A stretch of DNA of 64,000 nucleotides from Dechloromonas denitrificans (GCF_020510685.1 NZ_CP075185.1:4171001-4235000); one strand, 5' to 3'; shown: positions 37,881-47,015, counted from the stretch's first letter. Numbers and translations: made by a program. Notes: generated by a model not told the origin, from the sequence alone.

Positions 37881-38317
37881 CGGCTAATATGCCAGCGTAA
37901 CTGCTTGGGAGTTTTTTTGTGGCTTCGTTTTACCCAAAAGGGAAGGACTATAGCTCGACCAAAGGAAAGGTTATCAGTAGCCGAACATGAATGCAAGCAG
38001 CGGTGTGACATAGGTTTTCTTGGTTTTATTTTCCAACCTAACTTGTCACAGCCATGTCACACCAATCCGTGACAACCCTAAGAAATCGAAAGCAATCCGA
38101 AGTAACGAATTGAAATTTAATCCATTGAATCAACTACAATTAACACAATAAAATTATTTATAATCATATACATGATTCGGCTTGTCGAGCCGCATCAGCT
38201 TTTCGTAGAGATCAATTCTTTCTTTGAGCGCGGGCCAGTTCATCCGGCGATTTTACCTCGGAGCACGAGGCCGACTGCAGGCCCGGGCAAAAATGCCCGC
38301 ACCGAAAGACAGCCGGG
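37881..38317. other. AT-rich intergenic region with inverted repeats
   Basis: 437 bp without a gene. TGTGACATAGGTT (38004-38016) pairs with AACCTA (38035-38040) and TGTCACA (38044-38050). Further TGTCAC and GTGACA words follow to ~38074, then a very AT-rich tract (38095-38165). It contains the upstream control region of the HTH-like gene pair and might have been a replication or regulatory region. Confidence 0.5.
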
Positions 38318-38956
38318 TCAATCGGCCTTGGCAACCTTCTTGCCCTTCGCCGGGCTCGATTTGCGCGGTGCCTTTCGAGCGCGTTGCATGCGCATCAGGC
38401 GGCGACGGATTTCGTCGGAATCCATCCAGACATCGGAGCCTTTCAGGATGGTGCCGATTTCCGTTTCGGAAAGGAACGGCGAACAGAGGCGGCTCATCAC
38501 CTTTTCAAACCATTTGCCGATCGCCGCAACCTCAGCCTGCTGCTCGTTGCCCTTGCCGGCGAAGATCCCCGAATAGATATGGAACATCAACTGGCAATTG
38601 TCGTGAACGATCAACTCGTCGCCGCTCAGGAAGATCAGCGCGGCCATCGAATAGGCGCGCGCTTCGAGGATGGTGACCACCCGGGCATTCGACGCCAGGA
38701 CGTTATTGATGATCTGCAGACCGGTATTGAAATCGCCGCCCGAAGAATTGAGGTGCAGGTAGACCAGATCCGTCTCGCTGGCCGTGCGCAGGGTATAGAA
38801 CAACTCGGTGTAGTACTGCGGCTCGCGGATGTCGCCGCAGAGGTAATAGGACACCTGGCGGACCGGCAGTTGCTGTTCATAACGGGTCAGGCCACGGAAG
38901 ATCGCATTTTCCTCGGGAAGAATGTCGTCATCTCGTGCTGGAGGTTCTCGATGCAT
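38318..38956 (-). CDS. ClpP-like serine protease
   Basis: 212 residues. ClpP fold signatures: LNSSGGDFNTGL (69-80, the oxyanion-hole region), catalytic Ser103 in ARAYSMAALIFLSG, catalytic His126 in LMFHIYSG. The third catalytic Asp is not obvious. The N-terminus is unlike housekeeping ClpP and the C-terminus is a Lys/Arg-rich tail (RKSSPAKGKKVAKA). It is a ClpP-family paralogue, possibly for a specialised substrate. It stands alone, separate from any Clp ATPase. Confidence 0.8.
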   Translation of the reverse strand: MHREPPARDDDILPEENAIFRGLTRYEQQLPVRQVSYYLCGDIREPQYYTELFYTLRTASETDLVYLHLNSSGGDFNTGLQIINNVLASNARVVTILEARAYSMAALIFLSGDELIVHDNCQLMFHIYSGIFAGKGNEQQAEVAAIGKWFEKVMSRLCSPFLSETEIGTILKGSDVWMDSDEIRRRLMRMQRARKAPRKSSPAKGKKVAKAD

Positions 38957-39049
38957 GATCGCTCCCTGGTTGTTATTGGCTAGTACCCAGCCTACTCGCC
39001 CGCCATCGGCAAGGAAAGCGGAAAGCGCCAGGCCGGGCCGACCGGCGCA

Positions 39050-40930
39050 TTATTTCGTCGCCCCGCGCAGGCGCCCGACGATGGCCTGCAAATGCGCCGG
39101 CGTAGCCGCCTCGGGCGGCACCGGCGGAGCGACATGCAAGGCGATGCGCGAAAACATGCCGCGCCGGAACGGTTTCTTCATCAGCGCGCCGTCGATCTGC
39201 GAGAAGAAGCTGCCCCACAGGCCACTCAGCGCCATCGGAATCACCGGCACCGGATTGGCCGCAAGGATGCGGCTGATGCCGGGGCGGAAGGGCTGCAGTT
39301 CGCCGTCGCGGGTAATGTGGCCTTCCGGGAAGATGGCGACCAGTTCGCCATCGCTCAGCGCGGCGGACACCTCGGCGAAGGCCTTTTCCATCAATACCGG
39401 ATCATCCTTGGCCGAGGCGATGGGGATCGCCCGGCCGTGCCGGAAGATGTAGCTGAGCAGCGGCGTCCGGAAAATCCGGTGATCCATTACGAAGCGCACC
39501 GGCCGCGGCGCGGCCCCCATGATGACCACCGCATCGACCAGGCTGACGTGGTTGCAGACCAGTACCGCCGCCCCCTCGTGCGGGATGTGCTCGACGCCGG
39601 TGCTGCGTAACCGGTAAGCCGCTTTGATCAGCAGCCAGGCCATGAAGCGGATCAGGAATTCCGGGACCAGCCGGTAGATGTAAACGGCGACCAGCGCATT
39701 GAGCAGCGCCGCGATGCCGAACAGCGTCGGGATCGACAGGCCGCCGCCGAGCAGGGCCGCGGCCGACAGCGCGCCGACGACCATGAACAGCGCATTCAGG
39801 ATGTTGTTGGCGGCGATGATCCGGGCTCGCTGTTCCGGGGCGCTGCGAATCTGGACCAAGGCGTAGAGCGGGACGATGAAAAAGCCGCCGAAGACGCCGA
39901 GCATCATCAGGTCGAACAGCACGCGCCAGATCGCCGGCAGACTGAGCAGAGCGAGCAGTTGATGCGCGCCGTGACCGACCAGACCGACCGGCGAGGCGAA
40001 GTAGAGATCGAGGCCGAACAACGTCAGGCCGATCGAGCCGAACGGCACCAGGCCGATTTCCACGTGCTTGCCCGACATCCGTTCGCAGAGCAGCGAACCG
40101 AGGCCGATGCCGACGGTGAAGGTGGCGAGCAGCAGCGTCACCGCATTCTCGCCACCGCCCAGCACGTTCTTGGCGTAGGCCGGGAACTGGGCGAGGAACA
40201 GCGCGCCATACAGCCAGAACCACGAAATGCCGAGAATCGAGAGGAACACGACGCGGTTCTGGCGCGCGAAATTGATATTGCGCCAGGTTTCGCTGATCGG
40301 GTTCAGGTTGATCCGCAGTTCCGGCGCCGGGGCCGGGGCGCCGGGAATGCCCCGGCTGGTCAGGTAGCCGGCCAGCGCGACGAGCAAGCCGCCCAAGGCG
40401 ATCCAGGCCGGATGCGCGACCGAACCGGCGAGCAGGCCGCCGGCCAGCGTACCGATCAGGATGGCGACGAAAGTACCGGCCTCGATCAGCGCATTGCCGC
40501 CGACCAATTCCTCCTCGTGCAGGTGTTGCGGCAGGATGGCGTATTTGACCGGCCCGAACAGCGTCGAATGCAGGCCGAGCAGGAACAGCGCGCCCATCAG
40601 CACCGCCAGGCTGTGCAGCGCGAAGCCGGCCGCCGCGATGCCCATGATCGCCATCTCCAGCACCTTGACCAGGCGGGCCAGCATCGCCTTGTCGTACTTG
40701 TCGGCCAGTTGCCCGGCGGTGGCCGAGAACAGGAAGAACGGCAGGATGAAGATGCCGGCCGCCAGATTCGCCAGCAGCTCCGGCGGCAGCGTCGTCCAGC
40801 TTGCCGCCTGGAAGGTCAGCAGCACGATCAGCGCGTTCTTGAACAGGTTGTCGTTGAAGGCGCCGAGAAACTGGGTGGCGAAGAACGGCGCGAAACGCCG
40901 GGTTTTCAGGAGTCCGAATTGACCGCTCAT
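39050..40930 (-). CDS. LplT-like MFS transporter fused to PlsC acyltransferase
   Basis: 626 residues. Residues ~1-410 form a 12-helix MFS domain starting LKTRRFAPFFATQFLGAFND, typical of the lysophospholipid transporter LplT. Residues ~430-620 form a PlsC domain: NHVSLVDA (HX4D motif) and IFPEGHIT. Expected role: flipping lysophospholipid inward and re-acylating it. The start ATG overlaps the stop of the 47-aa ORF (ATGA). Last gene of the arsR-aas-orf47-lplT/plsC operon. Confidence 0.88.
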   Translation of the reverse strand: MSGQFGLLKTRRFAPFFATQFLGAFNDNLFKNALIVLLTFQAASWTTLPPELLANLAAGIFILPFFLFSATAGQLADKYDKAMLARLVKVLEMAIMGIAAAGFALHSLAVLMGALFLLGLHSTLFGPVKYAILPQHLHEEELVGGNALIEAGTFVAILIGTLAGGLLAGSVAHPAWIALGGLLVALAGYLTSRGIPGAPAPAPELRINLNPISETWRNINFARQNRVVFLSILGISWFWLYGALFLAQFPAYAKNVLGGGENAVTLLLATFTVGIGLGSLLCERMSGKHVEIGLVPFGSIGLTLFGLDLYFASPVGLVGHGAHQLLALLSLPAIWRVLFDLMMLGVFGGFFIVPLYALVQIRSAPEQRARIIAANNILNALFMVVGALSAAALLGGGLSIPTLFGIAALLNALVAVYIYRLVPEFLIRFMAWLLIKAAYRLRSTGVEHIPHEGAAVLVCNHVSLVDAVVIMGAAPRPVRFVMDHRIFRTPLLSYIFRHGRAIPIASAKDDPVLMEKAFAEVSAALSDGELVAIFPEGHITRDGELQPFRPGISRILAANPVPVIPMALSGLWGSFFSQIDGALMKKPFRRGMFSRIALHVAPPVPPEAATPAHLQAIVGRLRGATK

Positions 40931-41070
40931 GCTTGGCTCGCAGCGAAAAGGCGACGGGTGTGGAAAACCGCCGGTGAAAAGGAATGCCCCTGCCAGGCCA
41001 GCAGGCGCTTCAGGGCGGCTGTTCCGCCGAGCTGGCGAAAAAAGCGATGACGGGAAAGATTGGCGCGCAT
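40927..41070 (-). CDS. Small 47-aa ORF bridging aas and lplT/plsC
   Basis: Starts with ATG at 41070 sharing one base with the aas stop (TGATG) and ends with TGA overlapping the next start by 4 bp (ATGA). It begins MRANLSRHRFFRQLGG and is basic and amphipathic, with no membrane helix. The exact fit between two genes with stop-start overlaps on both sides is the evidence for translation; it could serve as a coupling leader or a real small protein. Confidence 0.5.
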   Translation of the reverse strand: MRANLSRHRFFRQLGGTAALKRLLAWQGHSFSPAVFHTRRLFAASQA

Positions 41071-43211
41071 CAGGCCACCTCGGCCAGACGTTTCAAGGTG
41101 ACGTAATCGATCTTGCCGGTACCGAGCAGCGGCAAGGCGTCGACCCGCTGGATCTTGCGCGGCACTGCCAGTTCGGGCATGCCGAGGTCACGCGCCTTGG
41201 CGGCCAGCAGCTCGCGAGACAAGGCGCCATCGGTGGTGAACAGCACCAGCGCCTCGCCCTTGCCGGCGTCCGGCTGACTCGAAGCGGCATGGGCCAGGGC
41301 GGGCGAGGTGGCGGTCGCCAGTTTTTCGACGACTTCCAGGCTGACCATTTCGCCGGCAATCTTGGCGAAGCGTTTGACCCGGCCGACGATTTTGATAAAG
41401 CCCTCGTCATCGCACTCGACGATATCGCCCGTCTCGTACCAGCCGTCACCGACCTCCGACACCGGCGGCTGCAACACGCCGGGTCGATCAGCCTTGAGGT
41501 AACCGGCCATCACGTTCGGCCCCCGGACGTGCAACAGGCCGCCGTTGGCGATGCCGGGCACTGCTTGCAGGCGATGTTCGATGCCCGGCAGCAGGTTGCC
41601 GACGGTGCCGGTCTTGTAGGCCATCGGCGTGTTGACCGCGAGGACCGGCGCCGTTTCGGTCGCTCCGTAGCCTTCGAAGATGCGCACGCCGAATTTCTCG
41701 AACCATAGCCCGCGCACCGCCTCGGAGAGTTTTTCGGCACCGGCCACGACGTAACGCAGTCGGTAGAAATCGTAGGGGTGAGCGAATTTGGCGTAGTTGC
41801 CAAGGAAGGTCGAGGTGCCGAAGAGGACCGTGCAACTGCGGTCGTAAGCCAGTTCCGGGATGATCCGGTAGTGCAACGGCGACGGGTAGAGGAACAGGCT
41901 GGCCCCGGTCAGCACCGGTAACAGCGCGCCGGCGGTCAGGCCGAAGGAATGAAAGATGGGCAGCGCGTTGAGTACCTTGTCATCCACCGAGAAGTCGATC
42001 ACCGCGCGGATCTGCGCGATGTTGGCGAGGATGGCGCGGTGCGGCAGGACCACGCCTTTCGGCTGCCCCTCGGAGCCGGACGTGAACAGCACCACGGCCG
42101 CGTCCTCCGGCGAGGTCGGCAGTTCGAAGCCCCGCGGCCAGTGGATGGCCCAGGCGACCAGCCACAACTTGTCGGCGAAACTGATCCGAGCGCGAATGTC
42201 TTCGAGATAGAGCAGTCGCACGCCGCGCAGCCCGGCCAGCTTTTCGCTCAGCTTGGCCTGCTCGACGAAGGCGCGCGACGTCACGATGGTGCGAATTTCG
42301 GCGGCGACACAAGCCGACTGCATGGCCTCGCCCCCGGCCGTATAGTTGAGCATGGCCGGGACGCGCCGCCGCGCACTCAGACCGAAGATCAGGCCGAGCG
42401 TCGCCGCGAGATTCGGCAGCAGCAAGCCGATCCGTTCGTCGGGCGCGCTCACCCGCTCGATCTGGCGACCGAGGATCAGCGCCATTTTCAGCAAGTCGTT
42501 ATAGGAATACTCGATCTGCTTGACGTCTTCGAGCAGGCGCCGCCGACCACCGAAAATCTCGGCGGCGTCGCACAGCGCGGTGTACAGCGTCTGCTGCGGC
42601 CGCGACGCGAAGATCATTTCCTGCATCAAGCGACGCATCGCCTCGCCTGACTTGCGCCGGCGCAGCTTGGCGGTCGGCGCTTCGGGCATCGGAAAGTGGC
42701 GTTCCGGCAACACCGTCAGGCGAATTTTCGGAAACAGCTCTTTCGGATATTTGCCGGAGAGACGCGAAAAATAACTGCGTGCCGCACCGTCCAGGCGCAC
42801 CGGAATCACCGTCGCACCGGTCTTGGCGGCAACAAAGGCCGGACCGTCGTAAACCTTCATCAGGCTGCCGGTCTGGGTAATCCGCCCTTCCGGGAAAATG
42901 ACCACCGGCCGACCGGATTCGATCAGGCGGATCACCTTCTTCATCGCCATCGGACTGGTCGGATCGACCGCCAGATAGTCGACCTGTGAAAGCAGGATAC
43001 GGAACCAGAAATTGTTGGCGATCCCGGTATGGACGACGAACACCGGATCGATCGGCAGGAAAAGGCCAATCAGCAAACCGTCGAGAAAGGATTCGTGATT
43101 GGCGACGACCAGTAGGCGCGGCTGGGAAAAATCGGCCTGGCGCAACTGGATATCGACACGAAACAACAGACGGGCCAGGCCGCGCAACAGCGGCCGCAAC
43201 AGCTTGCGCAT
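41070..43211 (-). CDS. aas: Acyltransferase / acyl-ACP synthetase, Aas type
   Basis: 713 residues. N-terminal PlsC domain (ANHESFLDG with HX4D; IFPEGRIT) then an AMP-dependent synthetase domain with the P-loop VLFTSGSEGQPKGVVLPH, IFEGYGATETAPV and YETGDIVECDDEGFIKIVGR; the last Lys region is LGTGKIDYVTLK. Same order and length as E. coli Aas (719 aa). It activates fatty acids and acylates 2-acyl-GPE. Overlaps both the arsR stop (TGATG) and the 47-aa ORF. Confidence 0.92.
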   Translation of the reverse strand: MRKLLRPLLRGLARLLFRVDIQLRQADFSQPRLLVVANHESFLDGLLIGLFLPIDPVFVVHTGIANNFWFRILLSQVDYLAVDPTSPMAMKKVIRLIESGRPVVIFPEGRITQTGSLMKVYDGPAFVAAKTGATVIPVRLDGAARSYFSRLSGKYPKELFPKIRLTVLPERHFPMPEAPTAKLRRRKSGEAMRRLMQEMIFASRPQQTLYTALCDAAEIFGGRRRLLEDVKQIEYSYNDLLKMALILGRQIERVSAPDERIGLLLPNLAATLGLIFGLSARRRVPAMLNYTAGGEAMQSACVAAEIRTIVTSRAFVEQAKLSEKLAGLRGVRLLYLEDIRARISFADKLWLVAWAIHWPRGFELPTSPEDAAVVLFTSGSEGQPKGVVLPHRAILANIAQIRAVIDFSVDDKVLNALPIFHSFGLTAGALLPVLTGASLFLYPSPLHYRIIPELAYDRSCTVLFGTSTFLGNYAKFAHPYDFYRLRYVVAGAEKLSEAVRGLWFEKFGVRIFEGYGATETAPVLAVNTPMAYKTGTVGNLLPGIEHRLQAVPGIANGGLLHVRGPNVMAGYLKADRPGVLQPPVSEVGDGWYETGDIVECDDEGFIKIVGRVKRFAKIAGEMVSLEVVEKLATATSPALAHAASSQPDAGKGEALVLFTTDGALSRELLAAKARDLGMPELAVPRKIQRVDALPLLGTGKIDYVTLKRLAEVA

Positions 43212-43522
43212 CAGGTATTTTCCTTCAGGTAATCGAGGACGTTGCCCAGCGTCTTTGCCAGGGCATCGCGGTTGATCCAGAACCAGACTTCCTTGCCGAC
43301 CTTCTCCGAAGCCAGCACGCCGGATTCGTGCAGGATCTTCAGATGGTGGGAAACGGTCGACCGGGCAAGCGTTGAAACCTCGGCGATCTGCCCGACATTC
43401 AAGCGTTCGCCCGGCTCGAACAGCAGCAACATGCGTTGCCGGTGCTCATCACCCAAAGCCACGAAGATGCGGGACATGTCCTTCCACTCAGAAGGCAGCG
43501 CACGGGAATAGTTATTAAACAT
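43211..43522 (-). CDS. ArsR-family transcriptional regulator of the aas operon
   Basis: 103 residues. A winged HTH: FVALGDEHRQRMLLLFEPG, VGQIAEVSTLARSTVSHHLKIL, then the wing SGVLASEKVGKEVWFWIN. No CxC metal motif is present, so it is probably not an arsenite sensor and may respond to lipid or envelope signals. First gene of the operon (stop overlaps the aas start). An inverted repeat over its own start codon (43521-43548) suggests autorepression. Confidence 0.88.
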   Translation of the reverse strand: MFNNYSRALPSEWKDMSRIFVALGDEHRQRMLLLFEPGERLNVGQIAEVSTLARSTVSHHLKILHESGVLASEKVGKEVWFWINRDALAKTLGNVLDYLKENT

Positions 43523-43548
43523 ATCGATAATCTTAGATACGTCGATAT
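43521..43548. promoter_or_regulatory. Inverted-repeat operator over arsR start codon
   Basis: ATATCGA (43521-43527) and TCGATAT (43542-43548), 7-bp arms with centre-to-centre spacing of 21 bp. The arms face the same side of the helix, as expected for an ArsR dimer. It overlaps the start codon at 43520-43522. Confidence 0.55.
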
Positions 43549-43612
43549 GTACTGGTCAAGCATTTTTTTGCCGAAGCCTCTCGACCGCAGCTTAAGTTGA
43601 GACTTTCGCTAT
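43549..43612. other. Junction region between aas operon and cus operon
   Basis: Non-coding, with TTAAGTTGAGA/TTAAGTCGAGA direct repeats. To its right, hairpins such as GCCCCTGAAGGGGC lie inside the YHS remnant. Probably the arsR promoter region. Confidence 0.35.
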
Positions 43613-43843
43613 TTAAGTCGAGATCGCACTTGTACGTAGTTGAAAAAGACCACTTTGGCGAACTTTCCGCGAATCCAATACGGTGACAAATACCGATATC
43701 GGAATGAGGAAGGCCCTGCAGGTTTCCCTGCCGGGCCGGATTCGGTCGCCCCTGAAGGGGCACCTCACACCCTCCAGGAGGATTTGATGAGGGGATTCTG
43801 GCTTGACCGTCATCCCGCATACGGGGTCAATATTCGTGTCCAT
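43613..43843 (-). pseudogene. Truncated YHS (metal-binding) domain reading frame
   Basis: 76-codon frame starting MDTNIDPVCGMTVKPES, the signature start of a YHS/TRASH domain found at the N-terminus of many copper P-type ATPases. After PHQILLEGV the expected YYFCS...C continuation is replaced by unrelated sequence. It begins 27 bp after the cusA stop in the same orientation. I read it as the 5' relic of a copper-ATPase or YHS gene cut off by rearrangement; a functional mini-protein is less likely. Confidence 0.6.
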
Positions 43844-43869
43844 AAGTTCCCAGACTGGGTATGTTTAAG

Positions 43870-46800
43870 TTAGTTCTCTTGCCCTCGAGTTAGCCGCCAT
43901 TGCTTTACGAGAGCGTAGATAGCCGGAATGACCGCCAAGGTCAGAACCGTGGAGGAAATCATCCCGCCGACCATCGGCGCGGCGATCCGGCTCATGACTT
44001 CGGACCCCGTTCCCGTGCCCCACATGATGGGCAGCAGGCCGGCCATGATGGCGACCACGGTCATCATCTTGGGACGAACCCGTTCTACGGCACCTTCCAT
44101 GATGGCTTCGTAGAGGTCGCCCACGCTGGGTGCCTTCCCTTCTGCCTGGCGCTTTGCCTTGAGCGCTTCCCAGGCATGGTCGAGGTAAATCAGCATCACG
44201 ACGCCCGTCTCGGCGGCCACACCGGCCAGCGCGATGAAACCGACGGCGACGGCAACCGAGAGGTTGTAGCCGAGCAGCCACATCAGCCAGACACCACCCA
44301 CCAAGGCGAACGGTACGGACAGCATGACAATGATGGTCTCGGTCAGGCGCCGGAAGTTGAGGTAGAGCAGCAGAAAGATGATGAGCAGCGTGACCGGCAC
44401 GACAATCTTCATCTTCTCGATGGCGCGTTCCATCGACTCGAACTGGCCGCTCCAGGTCGCGTAGTAGCCCGGCGGGAACTTGACCTTTTCGGCGACCGCC
44501 TTCTTGGCGTCGGCCACGTAACCGCCGATATCACGTTCCCGGATGTCGACAAAGATGTAGGCGGAGAGCAGCGCATTTTCGGTTCGGATGCCCGGCGTCC
44601 CCTTGGCCACTTCAATCTTCGCCAACTGCCCCAGCGGAATCATTGCGCCGTCCATGGTCGGCACCAGTACCTGCTGGGCAATCTGCTGCGGGTCGGAGCG
44701 GAGTTCGCGCGGGTAACGCACGCTCACCCCGAAACGCTCGCGGCCCTCGACGGTCGTGGTCACCATTTCGCCGCCCAGCGCTTGCCCGATGACCTCCTGA
44801 ACGTCGCCAACCGCCAGGCCGTAGCGGGCCAGCTGGGTGCGGTCCGGTTCGATGTTCAGGTAATAGCCCCCGGTAATCCGCTCGGCGAAAGCTGACGTGG
44901 TTCCCGGCACTTCCTTGACGACGGTCTCGATTTCCCGGGCCAGGCGCTCCATCTCGTTGAGATCCTTGCCAAACACCTTGATGCCGATCGGGGTCCGGAT
45001 GCCCGTGGAAAGCATGTCGATACGGGCCTTGATCGGCATCGTCCAGGCGTTGGACACCCCAGGGAACTGCAGCGCCTTGTCCATCTCGGCAATGAGCTTG
45101 TCGGTCGTCAATCCCGGGCGCCACTCGGACTCCGGCTTGAGGTTGATGACGGTCTCGAACATCTCGGTCGGGGCGGGGTCGGTGGCCGTATTAGCCCGGC
45201 CCGCCTTGCCATATACCGAGGCGACTTCCGGGAAGCTCTTGATGATTTTGTTCTGCGTCTGCAGCAGTTCGGCCGCCTTGGTAATCGACATCCCGGGCAG
45301 CGAGGCCGGCATGTAGAACAAGGTGCCTTCGTTCAAGGTCGGCATGAACTCCGAGCCCAGCCTGCTGGCCGGATAGATGGAGACGACGAGCGCAACGATG
45401 GCGGCCACGATGGTGGTCTTCTTCCAGCGCATGACCCAGGCGATGATGGGCCGGTAGCCCCAAATGAGGAAGCGATTCACCGGGTTCTTGCCCTCGGGCA
45501 TGATTTTGCCGCGAATGAACAGCATCATCAGGACCGGCACCAGCGTCACGGAGAGCAAGGCTGCGCCGGCCATCGAGAAGGTCTTGGTGTAGGCCAGCGG
45601 CGAGAACAGACGGCCCTCCTGGTCCTCCAGCGTGAATACCGGCAGGAAGGAAACGGTGATGATGAGCAGTGAGAAGAACAGCGCCGGACCGACTTCCTTG
45701 CAGGCGGCAATCATCGCGTCCGTCCGCTCGGCGTGCGTGTGGTTCTCAGGCAAGCGCTCGATATGCTTGTGGGCGTTCTCTATCATCACAATGGCCGCAT
45801 CAATCATCGCGCCGATGGCGATGGCGATGCCGCCCAGGCTCATCAGGTTCGAGTTCATCCCCAGCAGGCGCATGGCGATGAAGGCCATCAGGACACCGAC
45901 CGGCAGCATCAGGATGGCGACCAGCGCACTACGCAGGTGGAGCAGGAACACGACGCAAACCAAAGCCACGATGATGCTTTCCTCGGCCAGCGTTCGCTTC
46001 AGGGTATCGATGGCCCGGTGAATCAGCTCGGACCGGTCATAGACCGTCTCGATGCTCACCCCTTCAGGGAGGCCGGCCGAGATTTCGCCGATTTTCTCCT
46101 TGAGGTTGTGGATGACCTCCAACGCGTTCTGGCCATAGCGGGCCATGGCAATGCCCGAGACCACTTCGCCCTCGCCGTTGAGTTCGGTCAGGCCACGGCG
46201 TTCATCGGGTGCCAGTTCGACGCGGGCGATATCCCGTACCAGCACCGGCGTGCCCTTGTCGGCCTTGACGACGAGGTTCTCGATGTCGCCTATGCCGCGC
46301 AGGTACCCCTTGCCACGCACCATGTACTCGGTCTCGGCCATCTCGATAACGCGGCCACCGACGTCCCGGTTGGAGTCGCGGATTGCCTGCGAGACCTTGG
46401 CGAGCGGAACGCCGTAGGCACGCAGCTTCACGGGGTCGACGGTGACCTGGTAGGTCTGGACGAAGCCGCCAATCGAGGCCACTTCGGCGACACCATGCGC
46501 TTTGGTCAGCTGATAACGCACATACCAGTCTTGCAGTGTGCGCAGTTCGGCCAGCGTCTTGTCCTTGGCCAGGACGACGTATTGATAGACCCAGCCGACG
46601 CCCGTCGCATCCGGACCAATTTGCGGCGTAACGCCCTTGGGCATCCGGCCGGCAGCAAAGTTGAGGTACTCAAGAACCCGCGAGCGCGCCCAGTAGATGT
46701 CCGTGCCGTCCTCGAAGATGATGTAGACGAAGGACGCACCGAAGAACGAGAAGCCGCGGACGACCTTGGATTTGGGTACCGACAACATCGAGGTCGTCAG

Positions 46801-47004
46801 CGGGTAGGTCACCTGGTCTTCGACGACCTGGGGGGCCTGGCCGGGGTATTCGGTATAGACGATGACCTGGACGTCGGAGAGGTCAGGCAGTGCATCGAGC
46901 GGCGTTCGCATGACCGCGACAACGCCGGCCACGATGATGAACAAGGTGGAGAGCAGGACCAGGAAGCGATTGCGTCCTGACCATTCAATGATTTTGGCCA
47001 ACAT
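43870..47004 (-). CDS. cusA: Copper/silver RND efflux pump CusA
   Basis: 1044 residues from the ATG at 47004 (GAGGAACAGCGCG upstream; a longer frame would overlap cusB). HME-RND layout with TM1 (NRFLVLLSTLFIIVAGVVAV), PDLSDVQVIVYTEYPGQAP, and the TM4 signature AIGAMIDAAIVMIEN, the AIG...DAA...IEN form specific for monovalent Cu/Ag pumps. Methionines expected for Cu relay are present in the porter domain (for example GMSITKAAELL region). Last intact gene of the minus-strand operon DUF411-cusF-cusC-cusB-cusA. Confidence 0.94.
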   Translation of the reverse strand: MLAKIIEWSGRNRFLVLLSTLFIIVAGVVAVMRTPLDALPDLSDVQVIVYTEYPGQAPQVVEDQVTYPLTTSMLSVPKSKVVRGFSFFGASFVYIIFEDGTDIYWARSRVLEYLNFAAGRMPKGVTPQIGPDATGVGWVYQYVVLAKDKTLAELRTLQDWYVRYQLTKAHGVAEVASIGGFVQTYQVTVDPVKLRAYGVPLAKVSQAIRDSNRDVGGRVIEMAETEYMVRGKGYLRGIGDIENLVVKADKGTPVLVRDIARVELAPDERRGLTELNGEGEVVSGIAMARYGQNALEVIHNLKEKIGEISAGLPEGVSIETVYDRSELIHRAIDTLKRTLAEESIIVALVCVVFLLHLRSALVAILMLPVGVLMAFIAMRLLGMNSNLMSLGGIAIAIGAMIDAAIVMIENAHKHIERLPENHTHAERTDAMIAACKEVGPALFFSLLIITVSFLPVFTLEDQEGRLFSPLAYTKTFSMAGAALLSVTLVPVLMMLFIRGKIMPEGKNPVNRFLIWGYRPIIAWVMRWKKTTIVAAIVALVVSIYPASRLGSEFMPTLNEGTLFYMPASLPGMSITKAAELLQTQNKIIKSFPEVASVYGKAGRANTATDPAPTEMFETVINLKPESEWRPGLTTDKLIAEMDKALQFPGVSNAWTMPIKARIDMLSTGIRTPIGIKVFGKDLNEMERLAREIETVVKEVPGTTSAFAERITGGYYLNIEPDRTQLARYGLAVGDVQEVIGQALGGEMVTTTVEGRERFGVSVRYPRELRSDPQQIAQQVLVPTMDGAMIPLGQLAKIEVAKGTPGIRTENALLSAYIFVDIRERDIGGYVADAKKAVAEKVKFPPGYYATWSGQFESMERAIEKMKIVVPVTLLIIFLLLYLNFRRLTETIIVMLSVPFALVGGVWLMWLLGYNLSVAVAVGFIALAGVAAETGVVMLIYLDHAWEALKAKRQAEGKAPSVGDLYEAIMEGAVERVRPKMMTVVAIMAGLLPIMWGTGTGSEVMSRIAAPMVGGMISSTVLTLAVIPAIYALVKQWRLTRGQEN

Positions 47005-47015
47005 CGCGCTGTTCC

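Noticed and set aside
39959..41050. 363-aa plus-strand frame opposite the LplT/PlsC gene
   Set aside because: Gln/Arg/Glu-rich antisense shadow of a clear MFS-acyltransferase gene.
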